A stretch of 22,081 nucleotides of DNA from Planctomycetota bacterium (GCA_029259935.1 JAJDEH010000277.1:1-22081); one strand, 5' to 3'. Shown: positions 1 through 7,878, counted from the first letter of the stretch. Notes: generated from the letters alone by a model not told the origin. Made by a program: numbers and translations.

Positions 1-1706
1 GCGGCCGCGGCCACGGGCGTGCCGTCGACGTGCAAGCCGTAGGTGCCAAACACCGCCGCGTACTCGTCTGCCGCCAATTTCATCGAATCGTCGCGCATCC
101 GCAGTTGGTCAAACGCCTGCAATAACTGGTGATCGGCGACCGCTTGCTCGAGTTCGACGACTTGGCCTTGGGCTCGCGATTTCAGCCGCGCATCGACCGG
201 TCCATTCGCGGCGATTTCTGCCGCTTGCTGGGCCATCCGCAGAGCGGCCTGCCAGGGGCCAGCGTCGGCCGGGTCGGCTTCGGTCGCGATGGCCTGCAAT
301 TCACCGGCTTTCGCCAGAGCGTCGTTCACCTGCTGATTCGTCTGGCCGCGACGGAGATTCCAAGATGCCACGGCGAATGTCGCGCCAACGATCGACACCA
401 ACAGGGCGGCCGCCACCGCCGACACGATCGTCTTGCGCCGTCTGAGCCACCGCGAGGCGCGGATGGGCAGCGGTTCACGCCAGGCGGAAACCGGCTCGCC
501 CGCCAGCCATTGTTCCACATCGTCGGCCAAGGCCCGCGCCGAGGGATAGCGATTCGCGGAGTCCACCTCCAGGGCCTTTTGGCAGACGGCTTCCAAGGGC
601 TGGGGCACGTCCGCCTTGACTTCGCGTACCGAGGGAAAGTCGCCGTGCCGAACTCTTTCCAGAATCTCCGCGGTATCTTCGCCCGTTTGCCGGCATCTTC
701 CGGCGAGCAAATGGTACAGCGTGGCCCCCAAGCTGTAGACGTCGCTGGTCGCGTTAATTTCGGCCAGCTTTCCCTCGGCCTGTTCGGGGCTCATATAACC
801 GACGGTGCCGATCAAAGAACCTTGCAAGGTGTTCTTTCGGTTTTCCGACGACACGGGTTTCAGTGTCGACTGGTCCGTCGCGGTTGTTTCCGCCGCTTGC
901 GTTTTGGCGAGTCCCCAGTCGAGTACCAGCGTTTCGCCATAAGGACCGACGATTACGTTTTGCGGTTTCAGGTCGCGGTGCAGCACTCCGCGGCTATGCG
1001 CGTACTCGATGGTGTTGCACACGTCGACGAAATGACCCAGCAGTTTGCGAAGCGCGAGGCCGCGCTGGCTGGCCGCGCTAACGGACTTCGCCATTTTGTG
1101 ATAGTCTTCAATCTCTCGTTCAAGCGTCGGGCCGCGAATCAATCGCATCGCGTAGAACGGCCGCCCGTTTTCGTCGTGGTGCAGGGCGTAGACGGGCGCG
1201 ACGCCCGGATGTTCCAGGCGGCCCGTAACTTCGGCTTCGAGCAGAAAGCGTTCGCGACATTGTTGCTGGTCGGCGTACTTTTTCTTGATTTCCTTGAGCG
1301 CGACTTCGCGGTTTAGTTCGTGATCGTGGGCCACGGAAACAACTCCGAGCCCTCCGCTGGCGAGCGGGCGAAGAATTTGGAACCGCTTGCCTCGAAAGTT
1401 TGGCCCATCGACGGGGAGCGTCGTATGAGGATTGGTCTGGCCATCGTCTGGCGAGGCATCCACGGAAGGCGGGTTCCCACGTAGGCGCTGAAGGAAACGA
1501 ACTTCGTCCTCATCGGTGGGCGGATCTGTTTTTGCGAGCGTTTCAGCGGTGCGGATATCCAGGTCGGTGACGTGGACCAACCGCTCCAGCGTCTTTTCGC
1601 AATCGCGGCACGACTGGATGTGAGCATCGATGTTGGCGCGCTCTTGGTCCGGTATCTCGTTCACCAACAGCAACTGCAACTGTCCAAGACTGGGGCAGCC
1701 ATGCAT
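1..1706 (-). CDS. Transmembrane Ser/Thr protein kinase with N-terminal anti-sigma-like zinc motif (partial, C-terminus outside window)
   Basis: Reading leftward from an ATG at 1706 the frame stays open to base 1 (568 codons). Residues 29-36 read H-x3-C-x2-C, the pattern of the zf-HC2/anti-sigma zinc domain. A Hanks-type kinase domain follows at about 108-385: glycine loop ASGGLGVV (first glycine replaced by Ala116), Lys138 in VALKEI, catalytic HRDLKPQN from 243, DWG at 263 in place of DFG (common in planctomycetes), and GTVGYMSPEQ around 305. One membrane segment lies at about 426-450. An extracytoplasmic region follows and is cut off; planctomycete homologues usually carry repeats or sensor domains there. 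The ATG is 5 bases after the sigma factor stop, with GAGG about 10 bases upstream; an in-frame GTG at 1715 overlapping that stop is an alternative. It probably phosphorylates a signalling partner of the upstream sigma factor (inference). Confidence 0.93.
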   Translation of the reverse strand, partial: MHGCPSLGQLQLLLVNEIPDQERANIDAHIQSCRDCEKTLERLVHVTDLDIRTAETLAKTDPPTDEDEVRFLQRLRGNPPSVDASPDDGQTNPHTTLPVDGPNFRGKRFQILRPLASGGLGVVSVAHDHELNREVALKEIKKKYADQQQCRERFLLEAEVTGRLEHPGVAPVYALHHDENGRPFYAMRLIRGPTLEREIEDYHKMAKSVSAASQRGLALRKLLGHFVDVCNTIEYAHSRGVLHRDLKPQNVIVGPYGETLVLDWGLAKTQAAETTATDQSTLKPVSSENRKNTLQGSLIGTVGYMSPEQAEGKLAEINATSDVYSLGATLYHLLAGRCRQTGEDTAEILERVRHGDFPSVREVKADVPQPLEAVCQKALEVDSANRYPSARALADDVEQWLAGEPVSAWREPLPIRASRWLRRRKTIVSAVAAALLVSIVGATFAVASWNLRRGQTNQQVNDALAKAGELQAIATEADPADAGPWQAALRMAQQAAEIAANGPVDARLKSRAQGQVVELEQAVADHQLLQAFDQLRMRDDSMKLAADEYAAVFGTYGLHVDGTPVAAA

Positions 1707-1711
1707 GGTGT

Positions 1712-2302
1712 TCACGCCTCGTTGCCTTCCAGCAGGCGGATCGCCTGCTTTAGGTGGTTCTTGACGCGATAGACAACCATGTAGGCGGCGGCGACCGTGA
1801 TGCCGGTTTCGCCGGCAATCTCCTTGGTCGACTGTTCGTCTTGGCAGCACCGCAAGAAGATTCCCCAATCACGCTGCGACACCTGCTGCTGGACGTGGGC
1901 CTTGGCCAGGTCGACGATGTCGCTATCGAAAACGTCGTCGAACGACGGTGGCGGCTTGGCAACGATACCCTCCAACGGATCGCGGCTGCCGCCCATTCCG
2001 CGGTGCTTGTCGATTTCGCCCGCCATGTCTTTCCAGGCGTTGACGGTCACACGTCGCAACCAGGCTCGAAAACTGCCCTTGGTCCGGTCGTATTCGAAGG
2101 TTTGCAGCGTGCGGTGCAGTCGCACGAACAGGCGTTGCATGATCTCTTCCGCGTCGGCGGCCGAAGCGCCCTCTTGCACGCACCAGCGAAAGATCTTGGG
2201 GCCATAACGCTGCACGAACTCGGCCCAAGCTTGCTCGTTGGCCTCGTCACGCAGGCGTCCGAACAGCGTGCTTTTCGTTGCGTCGGCGTCACTTACGGCC
2301 AC
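1712..2302 (-). CDS. ECF-type RNA polymerase sigma factor
   Basis: The protein has about 196 residues. Sigma region 2 (residues about 15-90) contains DEANEQAWAEFVQRYGPKIF, ASAADAEEIMQRLFVRL and FRAWLRRVTVNAWKD. The C-terminal region 4 helix-turn-helix (about 137-191) contains STKEIAGETGITVAAAYMVV. There is no sign of the primary-sigma regions 1 or 3, so this is an extracytoplasmic-function type of the planctomycete kind. I chose GTG at 2302 because AAGGA lies 10 bases upstream; a TTG at 2368 would add 22 residues but has no clear ribosome binding site. The stop is 5 bases from the kinase ATG, so the two are co-transcribed and probably translationally coupled. The adjacent kinase with a zinc anti-sigma motif suggests it controls this sigma factor. 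Confidence 0.92.
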   Translation of the reverse strand: MAVSDADATKSTLFGRLRDEANEQAWAEFVQRYGPKIFRWCVQEGASAADAEEIMQRLFVRLHRTLQTFEYDRTKGSFRAWLRRVTVNAWKDMAGEIDKHRGMGGSRDPLEGIVAKPPPSFDDVFDSDIVDLAKAHVQQQVSQRDWGIFLRCCQDEQSTKEIAGETGITVAAAYMVVYRVKNHLKQAIRLLEGNEA

Positions 2303-2510
2303 GGGCAGCGGTTCCTTCGATACGGGCTCGCTCTCAATTATCGCAGAAGGCAGTTTCCGTTGAAACAACCGCGGAATTCGGAGTTCGAGAATTCTTGAAA
2401 AATTGAGTTAGGAATCCGATTTGGCAGGGGTAACAGGATAGAGCCGAATTTGAAGGGCTTTCAACGGCATCCATGCCCGGCATCGAAATCCTCATTTTTA
2501 GGAGGTACGG

Positions 2511-2765
2511 ATGAGCGTTCACGAAATCACTCTTTCCGATCCCGCCCAATCCAAACAGCTTGCGGCGGACCCCGACCCGATGCGCGACATTCGGGGCGCC
2601 ATGCCAAAGCCGGAGGACAAGACGATCGTGCGATCGCAAAAGTGTCCGTCCTGTGGCGCAACTGCCCTGGAAGCAACGTCCAAGGGCACTCGCGATTCGC
2701 CCACCCGCGTCAATCTACACACGAAGTGCGGGTCTTGCGCCGCGGATGTCGACATTGTCGTGTGA
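2511..2765 (+). CDS. Small zinc ribbon protein, function unknown
   Basis: An 84-residue protein with an excellent ribosome binding site (AGGAGGT, 4 bases before the ATG). Two cysteine pairs, CPSCG at about 44-48 and CGSC at about 73-76, are spaced like a zinc ribbon, preceded by a polar unstructured N-terminus. Such ribbons bind zinc and often nucleic acid or protein, but no family is recognised. It is the first gene of a same-strand group of small genes and lies divergent from the sigma factor, so the roughly 200 bases between them probably hold both promoters. Confidence 0.8.
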   Translation: MSVHEITLSDPAQSKQLAADPDPMRDIRGAMPKPEDKTIVRSQKCPSCGATALEATSKGTRDSPTRVNLHTKCGSCAADVDIVV

Positions 2766-2822
2766 CAAGAACGGCTGCCAGTCCTCAGTTCACTTCACTT
2801 TTCTTGGCAATGGAGAAACAGT

Positions 2823-3107
2823 ATGGCCATTTTTCATGTCCCCAACGTACCGCTAGGCCGAGCCACGAAAAAACTGCTCGAAGAGATGATTCAAAAAGAC
2901 CAAGACGCCGGTGGAATGGGTTTCCAAGTCAGCGATCTCGGAGTTGATTCAGACTTTTTTTCGGGTGGCTGGGGTCGAGCGAAGCGAGCCCCCAGGATTC
3001 GCGCTGGGGGCTCACGTTGTTCGACCCCAGCCACCCAGCCGAAAACCAAGCTGCGATGGAATACTAGCCGGCCCCCGGTAGTGACCCGATGGCTGGATCA
3101 TCTTTGA
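2823..3107 (+). CDS. Short unrecognised ORF whose C-terminus is rewritten by a palindromic repeat
   Basis: Starts at ATG 2823 with GGAG about 10 bases upstream. The first 46 residues (to about 2960) look like ordinary coding sequence, with an amphipathic stretch LGRATKKLLEEMIQKDQD. From 2961 to 3040 the ORF runs through a long inverted repeat, giving an Arg/Pro/Ser-rich tail that is unlikely to be native, and it ends at 3107. If the 80 bases 2961-3040 are removed, the frame joins cleanly as DFF-ENQAAMEY followed by a stop, giving a 54-residue protein. I therefore think this is a small gene interrupted by an inserted repeat, with an altered C-terminus today. No family is recognised. Confidence 0.55.
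   Translation: MAIFHVPNVPLGRATKKLLEEMIQKDQDAGGMGFQVSDLGVDSDFFSGGWGRAKRAPRIRAGGSRCSTPATQPKTKLRWNTSRPPVVTRWLDHL
2961..3040. repeat. Palindromic repeat element (REP/MITE-like) inside a small gene
   Basis: The outer arms, 2963-2978 (GGGTGGCTGGGGTCGA) and 3021-3036, are perfect 16-base reverse complements. The inner arms, 2986-2995 and 3004-3013 (CTGGGGGCTC), are a second perfect pair centred on the same point, with an 8-base loop at 2996-3003. The 7-base segments between arms do not pair well. Both strands would fold into a long hairpin. It carries no ORF of its own. The 80-base span is the length whose removal restores a sensible frame in the host gene. The family name is unknown to me. Confidence 0.8.
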
Positions 3108-3142
3108 CAGTTTCTCCAACTCCAAAAAGAGGATAGCAACGC

Positions 3143-3529
3143 ATGGGTAACGCACTACGCTTTGAAGCTCAATCGACCGACGTCCTTCGGTCGCGATTGA
3201 AGGAGGCCATCGAAGTCACCATGGATCAACTGACGTACAATCCGGCGCAAGATCGTCGGCACGTGTTCGACCATCACGACGGCCTGCGCGCGATCATTAC
3301 ACGCAATGACGACGACCAGGTTCATCTCAGCATGAGCATTCAGCCGGGCAGTTTTCTTGACACCAATCCCATGATTCGCTCGCCGATCATCCTCGACATG
3401 GAAGTCGACAAACGCCTGGCCGATTTCGGGGGCGAACTGCTGAGCGAAGACAACCGAATCAGCAAGTTCGCATCCCCCAGCGGAATCCTGCACGCCGATT
3501 ACCGCTACGACGAGAAACTTGTTCCGTAG
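3143..3529 (+). CDS. Hypothetical protein, 128 residues
   Basis: ATG 3143 is preceded by AGAGG at a good distance. The product is soluble, acidic, without signal peptide or membrane segment; it starts MGNALRFEAQSTDVLRS. Alternating strands such as LRAIITRND and QVHLSMSIQPG suggest a compact alpha/beta fold. I do not recognise the family. It follows the zinc ribbon gene and the interrupted ORF on the same strand with short gaps, so the three may form one operon. Confidence 0.75.
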   Translation: MGNALRFEAQSTDVLRSRLKEAIEVTMDQLTYNPAQDRRHVFDHHDGLRAIITRNDDDQVHLSMSIQPGSFLDTNPMIRSPIILDMEVDKRLADFGGELLSEDNRISKFASPSGILHADYRYDEKLVP

Positions 3530-3626
3530 TCAAGCGGACACTCGCACATTCATTGCGGTTATTGAGGTTGTTCCGCCACGGTCCAACTTGGTTGTTTTTA
3601 CAAAATGCTAACAACGGGAGTACACA

Positions 3627-4463
3627 ATGGTACATGCTAACGCCTTGTCAAAATGGTTGATCGTCGCGATCTGCGTTCTTTGCCTGCCAGGAGGATGTGG
3701 AGCCAGCGACGACACTCCACACGTCGCGACTCCATCCGCGGAATCCAGCGGGGCTAACGAGACAGAACCGAAAGCAGCTAACAAATCAAAACCAGCAGGA
3801 AACCGGGCGGATCAAATTCCTGCTGGCGACGAATTCTGGTCATTGGAAAAGGCGGCACTCAAGGAATCCGAAAACATCTGCGGCCTCAAGGACTCCGACC
3901 CACCCAACTACTACTACGAAGAGATCACCGGAGCCGGGACATTGGGTATTAAGGCACCTGAAAAACATCGACTGATCGTCGTCGAGTTCTCTCTTACCGC
4001 TTTAAAGTCCGACCCCGAGTGTTTCGAGAAACTTATCGAATGCCGCAAGCCGATTGCCAAAAAGATTCCGATTTTCGGCAAGCTTATGCTGCTGGGTTTG
4101 GAAACCAAGGAGAAACGCGCCGAATACGGTTACACCGGTGAGTATCGCATGTTCGACATGGCGGCCGTGAAGCTCGTTCTGGCCGACGGTCGCAAGCTCT
4201 CTCCTTTGTGGATCACCGGTCGTTACGATCAAGCGCTCGTTGCCGCCGGCCGCGGTCTAACATCCGCCGGCGGCCAAACGAAGCCGCCTTGGTGCGCTGG
4301 CTACCGCACCGCCTTCCGAGGGGAAAACAGCTTCACCGCGCTGTTGGAAAGTAGCAAGCCCACGAATGTCGGGTGCCTGATCGCCATTCCAACCGCCGCA
4401 TCGCTCGACGGCGCAACGATTCAAATCGGCAACGGAAGACCGGTGAAAGTCAGAACCAAATAG
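3627..4463 (+). CDS. Predicted lipoprotein of unknown function
   Basis: A 278-residue protein with GGGAG just ahead of its ATG. The N-terminus has a hydrophobic stretch (about 9-21) followed by LPGGC at 20-24, an acceptable though not ideal lipobox, so Cys24 is probably lipidated. A polar Ser/Asn/Lys/Glu linker (about 26-65) leads to a globular domain (about 68-278) with several cysteines (for example ICGLKD, ECFEKLIEC, PWCAGY, VGCLI) that may form disulfides outside the cytoplasm. No known domain is recognised. The gap of 97 bases before it may hold its own promoter. Confidence 0.78.
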   Translation: MVHANALSKWLIVAICVLCLPGGCGASDDTPHVATPSAESSGANETEPKAANKSKPAGNRADQIPAGDEFWSLEKAALKESENICGLKDSDPPNYYYEEITGAGTLGIKAPEKHRLIVVEFSLTALKSDPECFEKLIECRKPIAKKIPIFGKLMLLGLETKEKRAEYGYTGEYRMFDMAAVKLVLADGRKLSPLWITGRYDQALVAAGRGLTSAGGQTKPPWCAGYRTAFRGENSFTALLESSKPTNVGCLIAIPTAASLDGATIQIGNGRPVKVRTK

Positions 4464-4499
4464 CGTGCCAACGCCAACGTGGTCCAGTTACTACTAGCC

Positions 4500-4523
4500 G
4501 CCCGGCCGGAGCGCCGGTTGGGC
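4500..4523. other. GC-rich hairpin in the leader of the membrane protein pair
   Basis: GCCCGGC at 4500-4506 can pair with GCCGG (4513-4517) plus GGGC (4520-4523), with a TT bulge. It has no T-run, so it is not a standard intrinsic terminator. It sits just upstream of the GGGGAG ribosome binding site of the next gene and could affect its translation or end the upstream transcript. Confidence 0.35.
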
Positions 4524-4539
4524 AGGGAAGGGGAGTTTG

Positions 4540-4773
4540 ATGTCACTTAAAACCGCCACGATCATCTTGCTGATCTGCATCTGTGTAAATTCACTGATTG
4601 CGCTAACCACCTGGGCCATCAACGTATTTTCTTCTCCGACTCAGGATTACAGGCTTCTATTCGATGTTGTTTCGCTGGTGCGGATATTTATCACATCCAT
4701 CCCGATGATTTTATTTTTCTCCGTGCTGTATGCGAAACAGTGCGGAATGCAAAACAAAGGTGACATGCCGTGA
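4540..4773 (+). CDS. Small two-helix membrane protein
   Basis: ATG 4540 has GGGGAG 4 bases upstream (a TTG codon immediately before the ATG is a poorer start). The 77-residue product has two hydrophobic helices, at about 6-28 (ATIILLICICVNSLIALTTW) and 45-66 (VRIFITSIPMILFFSVLYA), and a short polar C-terminus. Its stop overlaps the next gene's GTG start (GTGA), so the two are translationally coupled and probably act together in the membrane. Family unknown. Confidence 0.75.
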   Translation: MSLKTATIILLICICVNSLIALTTWAINVFSSPTQDYRLLFDVVSLVRIFITSIPMILFFSVLYAKQCGMQNKGDMP

Positions 4774-5366
4774 ATGAAGAACTGAATGAGCTTCTGGAAA
4801 TCCGACCGCCGTCGCCCGGCAGCGACGCGGAAGGAAAAGTGAACGTCGATCCGCCATCCATCTTCGCCATCGTTTTCGGGGTGCTTTCCTGCTGCACGTT
4901 TCTCTTCGCCGCCGTCCACGTTGCCGGAAACTGGCGTGAATGGGGCGGATTTAGCTGGCTGAATCCTGGATCGATGGTGTTTATCTTCGTGGCGCTGATG
5001 CTTGGTTGCGCTGTCATCTTGGTCGTTGCCGTATTCTTTGGAAATCGCCTGACATTGAAGGGTTCAAAGTACCGTGTCATCTTCGTTTGGCTCGTTCCCT
5101 TGGCATACGCGGCCATCTACGCCTTCGCTCCGGGTTGGTACAAGCCCGCCGGGGGCGGCTGGTCGATCACGAGTGTCTCGACGAACAAGACGGGCTTCGA
5201 ATACCTTCTCACCATCACATTCGATCCCGACTTCCGGCTGTCCCCGCTGATTTTCACGGCATTGGCCACGGCGTTTGGAATTGCCGCCGTGTTTTTCACC
5301 AAGATCCCGCCGAAACCAAAGGGCAAAAAGACCAATCTCAAAATCGAAATCCCGGACTTCGAATGA
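4770..5366 (+). CDS. Polytopic membrane protein of unknown function
   Basis: The GTG start at 4770 lies inside the previous gene's stop (GTGA overlap). The 198-residue product has an acidic cytoplasmic-type N-terminus, then about four hydrophobic segments: roughly 30-50 (IFAIVFGVLSCCTFLFAAV), 68-90 (MVFIFVALMLGCAVILVVAV), 102-120 (VIFVWLVPLAYAAIYAFA) and 158-176 (LIFTALATAFGIAAVFF). The C-terminal tail is Lys/Pro-rich. No family is recognised. Coupling with the small two-helix protein suggests a two-part membrane unit. Confidence 0.78.
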   Translation: MNEELNELLEIRPPSPGSDAEGKVNVDPPSIFAIVFGVLSCCTFLFAAVHVAGNWREWGGFSWLNPGSMVFIFVALMLGCAVILVVAVFFGNRLTLKGSKYRVIFVWLVPLAYAAIYAFAPGWYKPAGGGWSITSVSTNKTGFEYLLTITFDPDFRLSPLIFTALATAFGIAAVFFTKIPPKPKGKKTNLKIEIPDFE

Positions 5367-5430
5367 TGCGGAGCCTAAACCCAAATCGAATATCCAATTA
5401 CGAAAATCCATCTAACATCAGGAGCAATTC

Positions 5431-5934
5431 ATGTCTGACGACCAACACCCAACGATTGAAGAAATCAGCCAGCTTTCCTTGCGCGCGGTTGTAGCATATG
5501 CCGTCAAAGCGGCCGATCGAATTCACCCGCGGTTCGCCTCCCATTCGGGCGAGGACAAAGCAGCCGTTCATGGTGCCATCTCGTTGGCCCGGGAGTTTGC
5601 CGCCGGCGCTCGCCAGCCGGATGAAGAACAATTTGACAGCGCGGCGCGCAACGCGGCCTTCGCGAACAATAACATCGCCGCCGCGCCCGGGGACGCCTAT
5701 CGGGCCGCTCTTTCCGTCCCCCAGGTGGCCGCCATGACCGCCATTTGCGCCGGAGCCGCAAGAGCGGGCGACGCCGAACGAGCCAGCGAACGGGCCCACG
5801 CGACAGCCGAAGAGGCGTCCTACTGGGTAAGCGACAGCGCTAAAAAATGCCGGGCAACTCTTGAGAAACTAAAATCCATGACCAACGAACCGAGCCCCGC
5901 GCTTGGCGCCCAGATTGATTTCCGCCAACTATAA
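5431..5934 (+). CDS. Alanine-rich helical hypothetical protein
   Basis: 167 residues from an ATG with AGGAG 6 bases upstream. It has no signal peptide or membrane segment. It is strongly alanine-rich (for example SAARNAAFANNNIAAAP and MTAICAGAARAGDAERAS), which predicts a mostly alpha-helical, possibly repeat-like fold. I recognise no catalytic motif. It is the last gene of the rightward group beginning at 2511. Confidence 0.75.
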   Translation: MSDDQHPTIEEISQLSLRAVVAYAVKAADRIHPRFASHSGEDKAAVHGAISLAREFAAGARQPDEEQFDSAARNAAFANNNIAAAPGDAYRAALSVPQVAAMTAICAGAARAGDAERASERAHATAEEASYWVSDSAKKCRATLEKLKSMTNEPSPALGAQIDFRQL

Positions 5935-6199
5935 GATCTCAACCTCGCAATTTGAAAACGCTTACCCGTTTGTCGAAAAACCAATTGCGTCGTGTAATTT
6001 GGGCCGAATCTTTGTGCCTCTTGCAAGGGAGACCACAGGGCGGCCTTCCTTTTTTTGCGGTGATCGCGAGTGCTGATTTGTATCGCATGCAGCGGCTCAA
6101 TCGACCAAGAATGCAGGGCGTCACGTTTCAGGTTCTTCGCCGATTCAAAGCTTGCCCGCGTGAAAAAAAAATGTATGCCGGGATTGCCGGAATTCGCTA
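5935..6199. other. Intergenic stretch without a convincing gene
   Basis: Short open frames occur on both strands here but none has a ribosome binding site or plausible composition. There is an A9 run at 6163-6171 and a short inverted pair around 6179-6190 (GCCGGGATTGCCGGAA). If the following segment is an omega-RNA-like element, its guide would come from the end of this stretch. Confidence 0.4.
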
Positions 6200-6640
6200 A
6201 AATGTAAGTAGGTGGCAGTGTTCTTGGTGTTCGTGACAACACCCGGGCATCAGTTGGGTTGGCTTGGAATGGATATGGCCACGACGGAGGTTGGCCATCT
6301 CCCGTGTGCTGCTGCGCTTCAGCGCTTGCACAATTGCAAGCGTTTTCCCAGTACGCGCCGGGCGATTGAATGAGGAGAAGGCAAGTCTCGATGTCGCGCA
6401 AAGGTATTTATCACAAGCTGTTAGTAACCTGGCCAGGATGTGGTATTTGGTCGCCGAGCGGCGCGGTGCAGGGCATCCGCGTATGTTACAAGGTGGCGGC
6501 TGCCCCGCTTTGGTTGGGACGAGTGCGAACGGACTGGCTGTAGCCTGATCTCCATTGTTGGCGGAGCCAGGTGATGAGCCTATGAGAACTGTTACAGACC
6601 GAGAACACAATGACGCGTAAACTAATTTCAGGACATGAAC
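6200..6640 (+). ncRNA. Candidate structured RNA, possibly a stand-alone HEARO/omega-RNA type element
   Basis: This stretch has no credible ORF but a dense series of strong plus-strand hairpins: GGTGTT/AACACC (6226-6231, 6238-6243), ATGGCCA/TGGCCAT (6275-6281, 6292-6298), CGCTTGCA/TGCAAGCG with a CAAT loop (6323-6330, 6335-6342), CGCGG-TGC/GCA-CCGCG (6462-6481), and CCTG-CTCC/GGAG-CAGG (6544-6571). The tail 6571-6625, with GATGAGCC, ACAGACCGAGAAC and ATGACGCG, looks like the conserved core of HEARO RNAs (IscB omega-RNAs) as I remember it; that match is from memory and unverified. No iscB follows, so it would be an orphan or non-autonomous copy. Strand and ends are inferred. Other explanations are a different structured RNA or a decayed mobile element. 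Confidence 0.42.
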
Positions 6641-6742
6641 CGAGAGGTAATTGGGAGGGTGATCATGATGGCCATGTCGTTGTACGGAAGTGTTGTGTTG
6701 AATCAGGCGAGTCGATGGACTAATGAACCAGGTTGATTGAAC

Positions 6743-7477
6743 ATGGAACCAAACTGGCAGGGCAAGCCGACCGGGATAGCCAAAGTCGAGGGCAAATCGC
6801 CGCCGGCGGCCGCGCTCGTTCCGTCCCTCAGCATCTTTCATTTGATGCTATGGACGTTTTGCAGTGCCCTCTACATGGCATTGATGCGCGTGATTCTCTC
6901 GATGAACACCACGCCGGAACAGTATGTTGCTCTGCAGCAGACGTGGAGCGTTTATCATGGAGTCATCAACGGCGCGGTGTTGGCAGGCGGAATCGTACTC
7001 TTGGTTTGGCGACTGAAAGCCGGTCCGCCGTTGGCGCGTCAACCGGGACATTGGCTGCTTCTCGTGCCAGCTGGATTGACCGTCGTCCACTTGCCAATAT
7101 ATGCACTCTTCGCACTCTCCAGCGTCGACGGCATCTTCAGTTCATTAGCTTCCTGGTTTCAGGCATTCATTTCTCTGGTCGGGGCCGCAGCGTATGCAAT
7201 TGCCGTGTGGAAATCGAGCCAACTCCGTTGGAAGTTAGTGTTCGGAGTACTGGCCGGTTGGCTCGCCCTTCAGAGTGCAGTTCAGATATTTTGGGTTTTG
7301 TATTGGGCATTGCATTGGACCTCCATTCTGATCCGCCTTTGGGTTGTCGTGCTGATCGTGATCGAGTGGACTCGGGGCGAGCGGCGTGATTGGCTGCACT
7401 GGCTGGGGGTCGCCACTTATATCGCCCAGGGTGGCGGAATTTTGATCTGGACCGTTTGGTCGATGTTCATCCGATAG
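6743..7477 (+). CDS. Polytopic membrane protein of unknown function
   Basis: ATG 6743 (244 residues) is preferred over an in-frame TTG two codons upstream; AGG lies about 10 bases ahead. After a polar N-terminus of about 25 residues there are some six or seven hydrophobic segments, including IFHLMLWTFCSALYMALM (about 29-46), VINGAVLAGGIVLLVW, WLLLVPAGLTVVHLPIYALF, AFISLVGAAAYAIAVW, LVFGVLAGWLALQSAVQIFW and ILIRLWVVVLIVIEW. It has no transporter signature I recognise. The ORF-free, hairpin-rich segment lies directly upstream and would form its 5' leader if transcribed through. Confidence 0.75.
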   Translation: MEPNWQGKPTGIAKVEGKSPPAAALVPSLSIFHLMLWTFCSALYMALMRVILSMNTTPEQYVALQQTWSVYHGVINGAVLAGGIVLLVWRLKAGPPLARQPGHWLLLVPAGLTVVHLPIYALFALSSVDGIFSSLASWFQAFISLVGAAAYAIAVWKSSQLRWKLVFGVLAGWLALQSAVQIFWVLYWALHWTSILIRLWVVVLIVIEWTRGERRDWLHWLGVATYIAQGGGILIWTVWSMFIR

Positions 7478-7566
7478 CGAGCGGACTGGAGCATCGATGT
7501 GAAAACAGAACGGCCAAGACGTGGGATGCCGATGCACACGTTCGCGCCAGAATTACTTTCGATCCA

Positions 7567-7878
7567 TCAGAGTTGATTGAGATCCAGAAACGAAGTTGGA
7601 TAAAGCACGCGCGTGATCAAGTAGTATTCGCCAGCCACGGCGGCGATGCATGCGCCGAGAAAGATGACGATGTTGAACATTGATCCCGTGGCGTCCGAAT
7701 CGTCTCCCATGACAATGCGGATGATCCGCGGAATAAGAATCGCCTTGCCGATCGCAACCAACGTTTCCACAAAATTGTGCGAAGCGTTGCGGGCGTCATC
7801 GAATACGACCCAACCCAGAAAAAGGTAAATCGGGATGTTGGCTGGAATCAGAATCCACACCAGTGTTTCCGTCGTCAT
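7567..7878 (-). CDS. Small membrane protein
   Basis: The ATG at 7878 has GAGG at the right distance; a GTG four codons earlier is possible. The 103-residue product has hydrophobic segments at about 6-26 (LVWILIPANIPIYLFLGWVV), 44-60 (VAIGKAILIPRIIRIVM) and 69-91 (MFNIVIFLGACIAAVAGEYYL). It is convergent with the upstream membrane gene and divergent from the Hint-domain gene. Family unknown. Confidence 0.7.
   Translation of the reverse strand: MTTETLVWILIPANIPIYLFLGWVVFDDARNASHNFVETLVAIGKAILIPRIIRIVMGDDSDATGSMFNIVIFLGACIAAVAGEYYLITRVLYPTSFLDLNQL

Noticed and set aside
129..1316. Long plus-strand ORF (395 codons)
   Set aside because: It is antisense to the kinase, whose catalytic motifs are all present on the minus strand.
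5952..6200. 82-codon ORF starting with TTG
   Set aside because: Poor start, no ribosome binding site, and a competing frame on the other strand of the same quality.
6197..6841. Minus-strand ORF of 214 codons over the hairpin-rich stretch
   Set aside because: Composition is unlike a protein (Arg/Ser/Cys/His-rich), it has no ribosome binding site and it overlaps the next gene's start; the hairpins suggest RNA instead.
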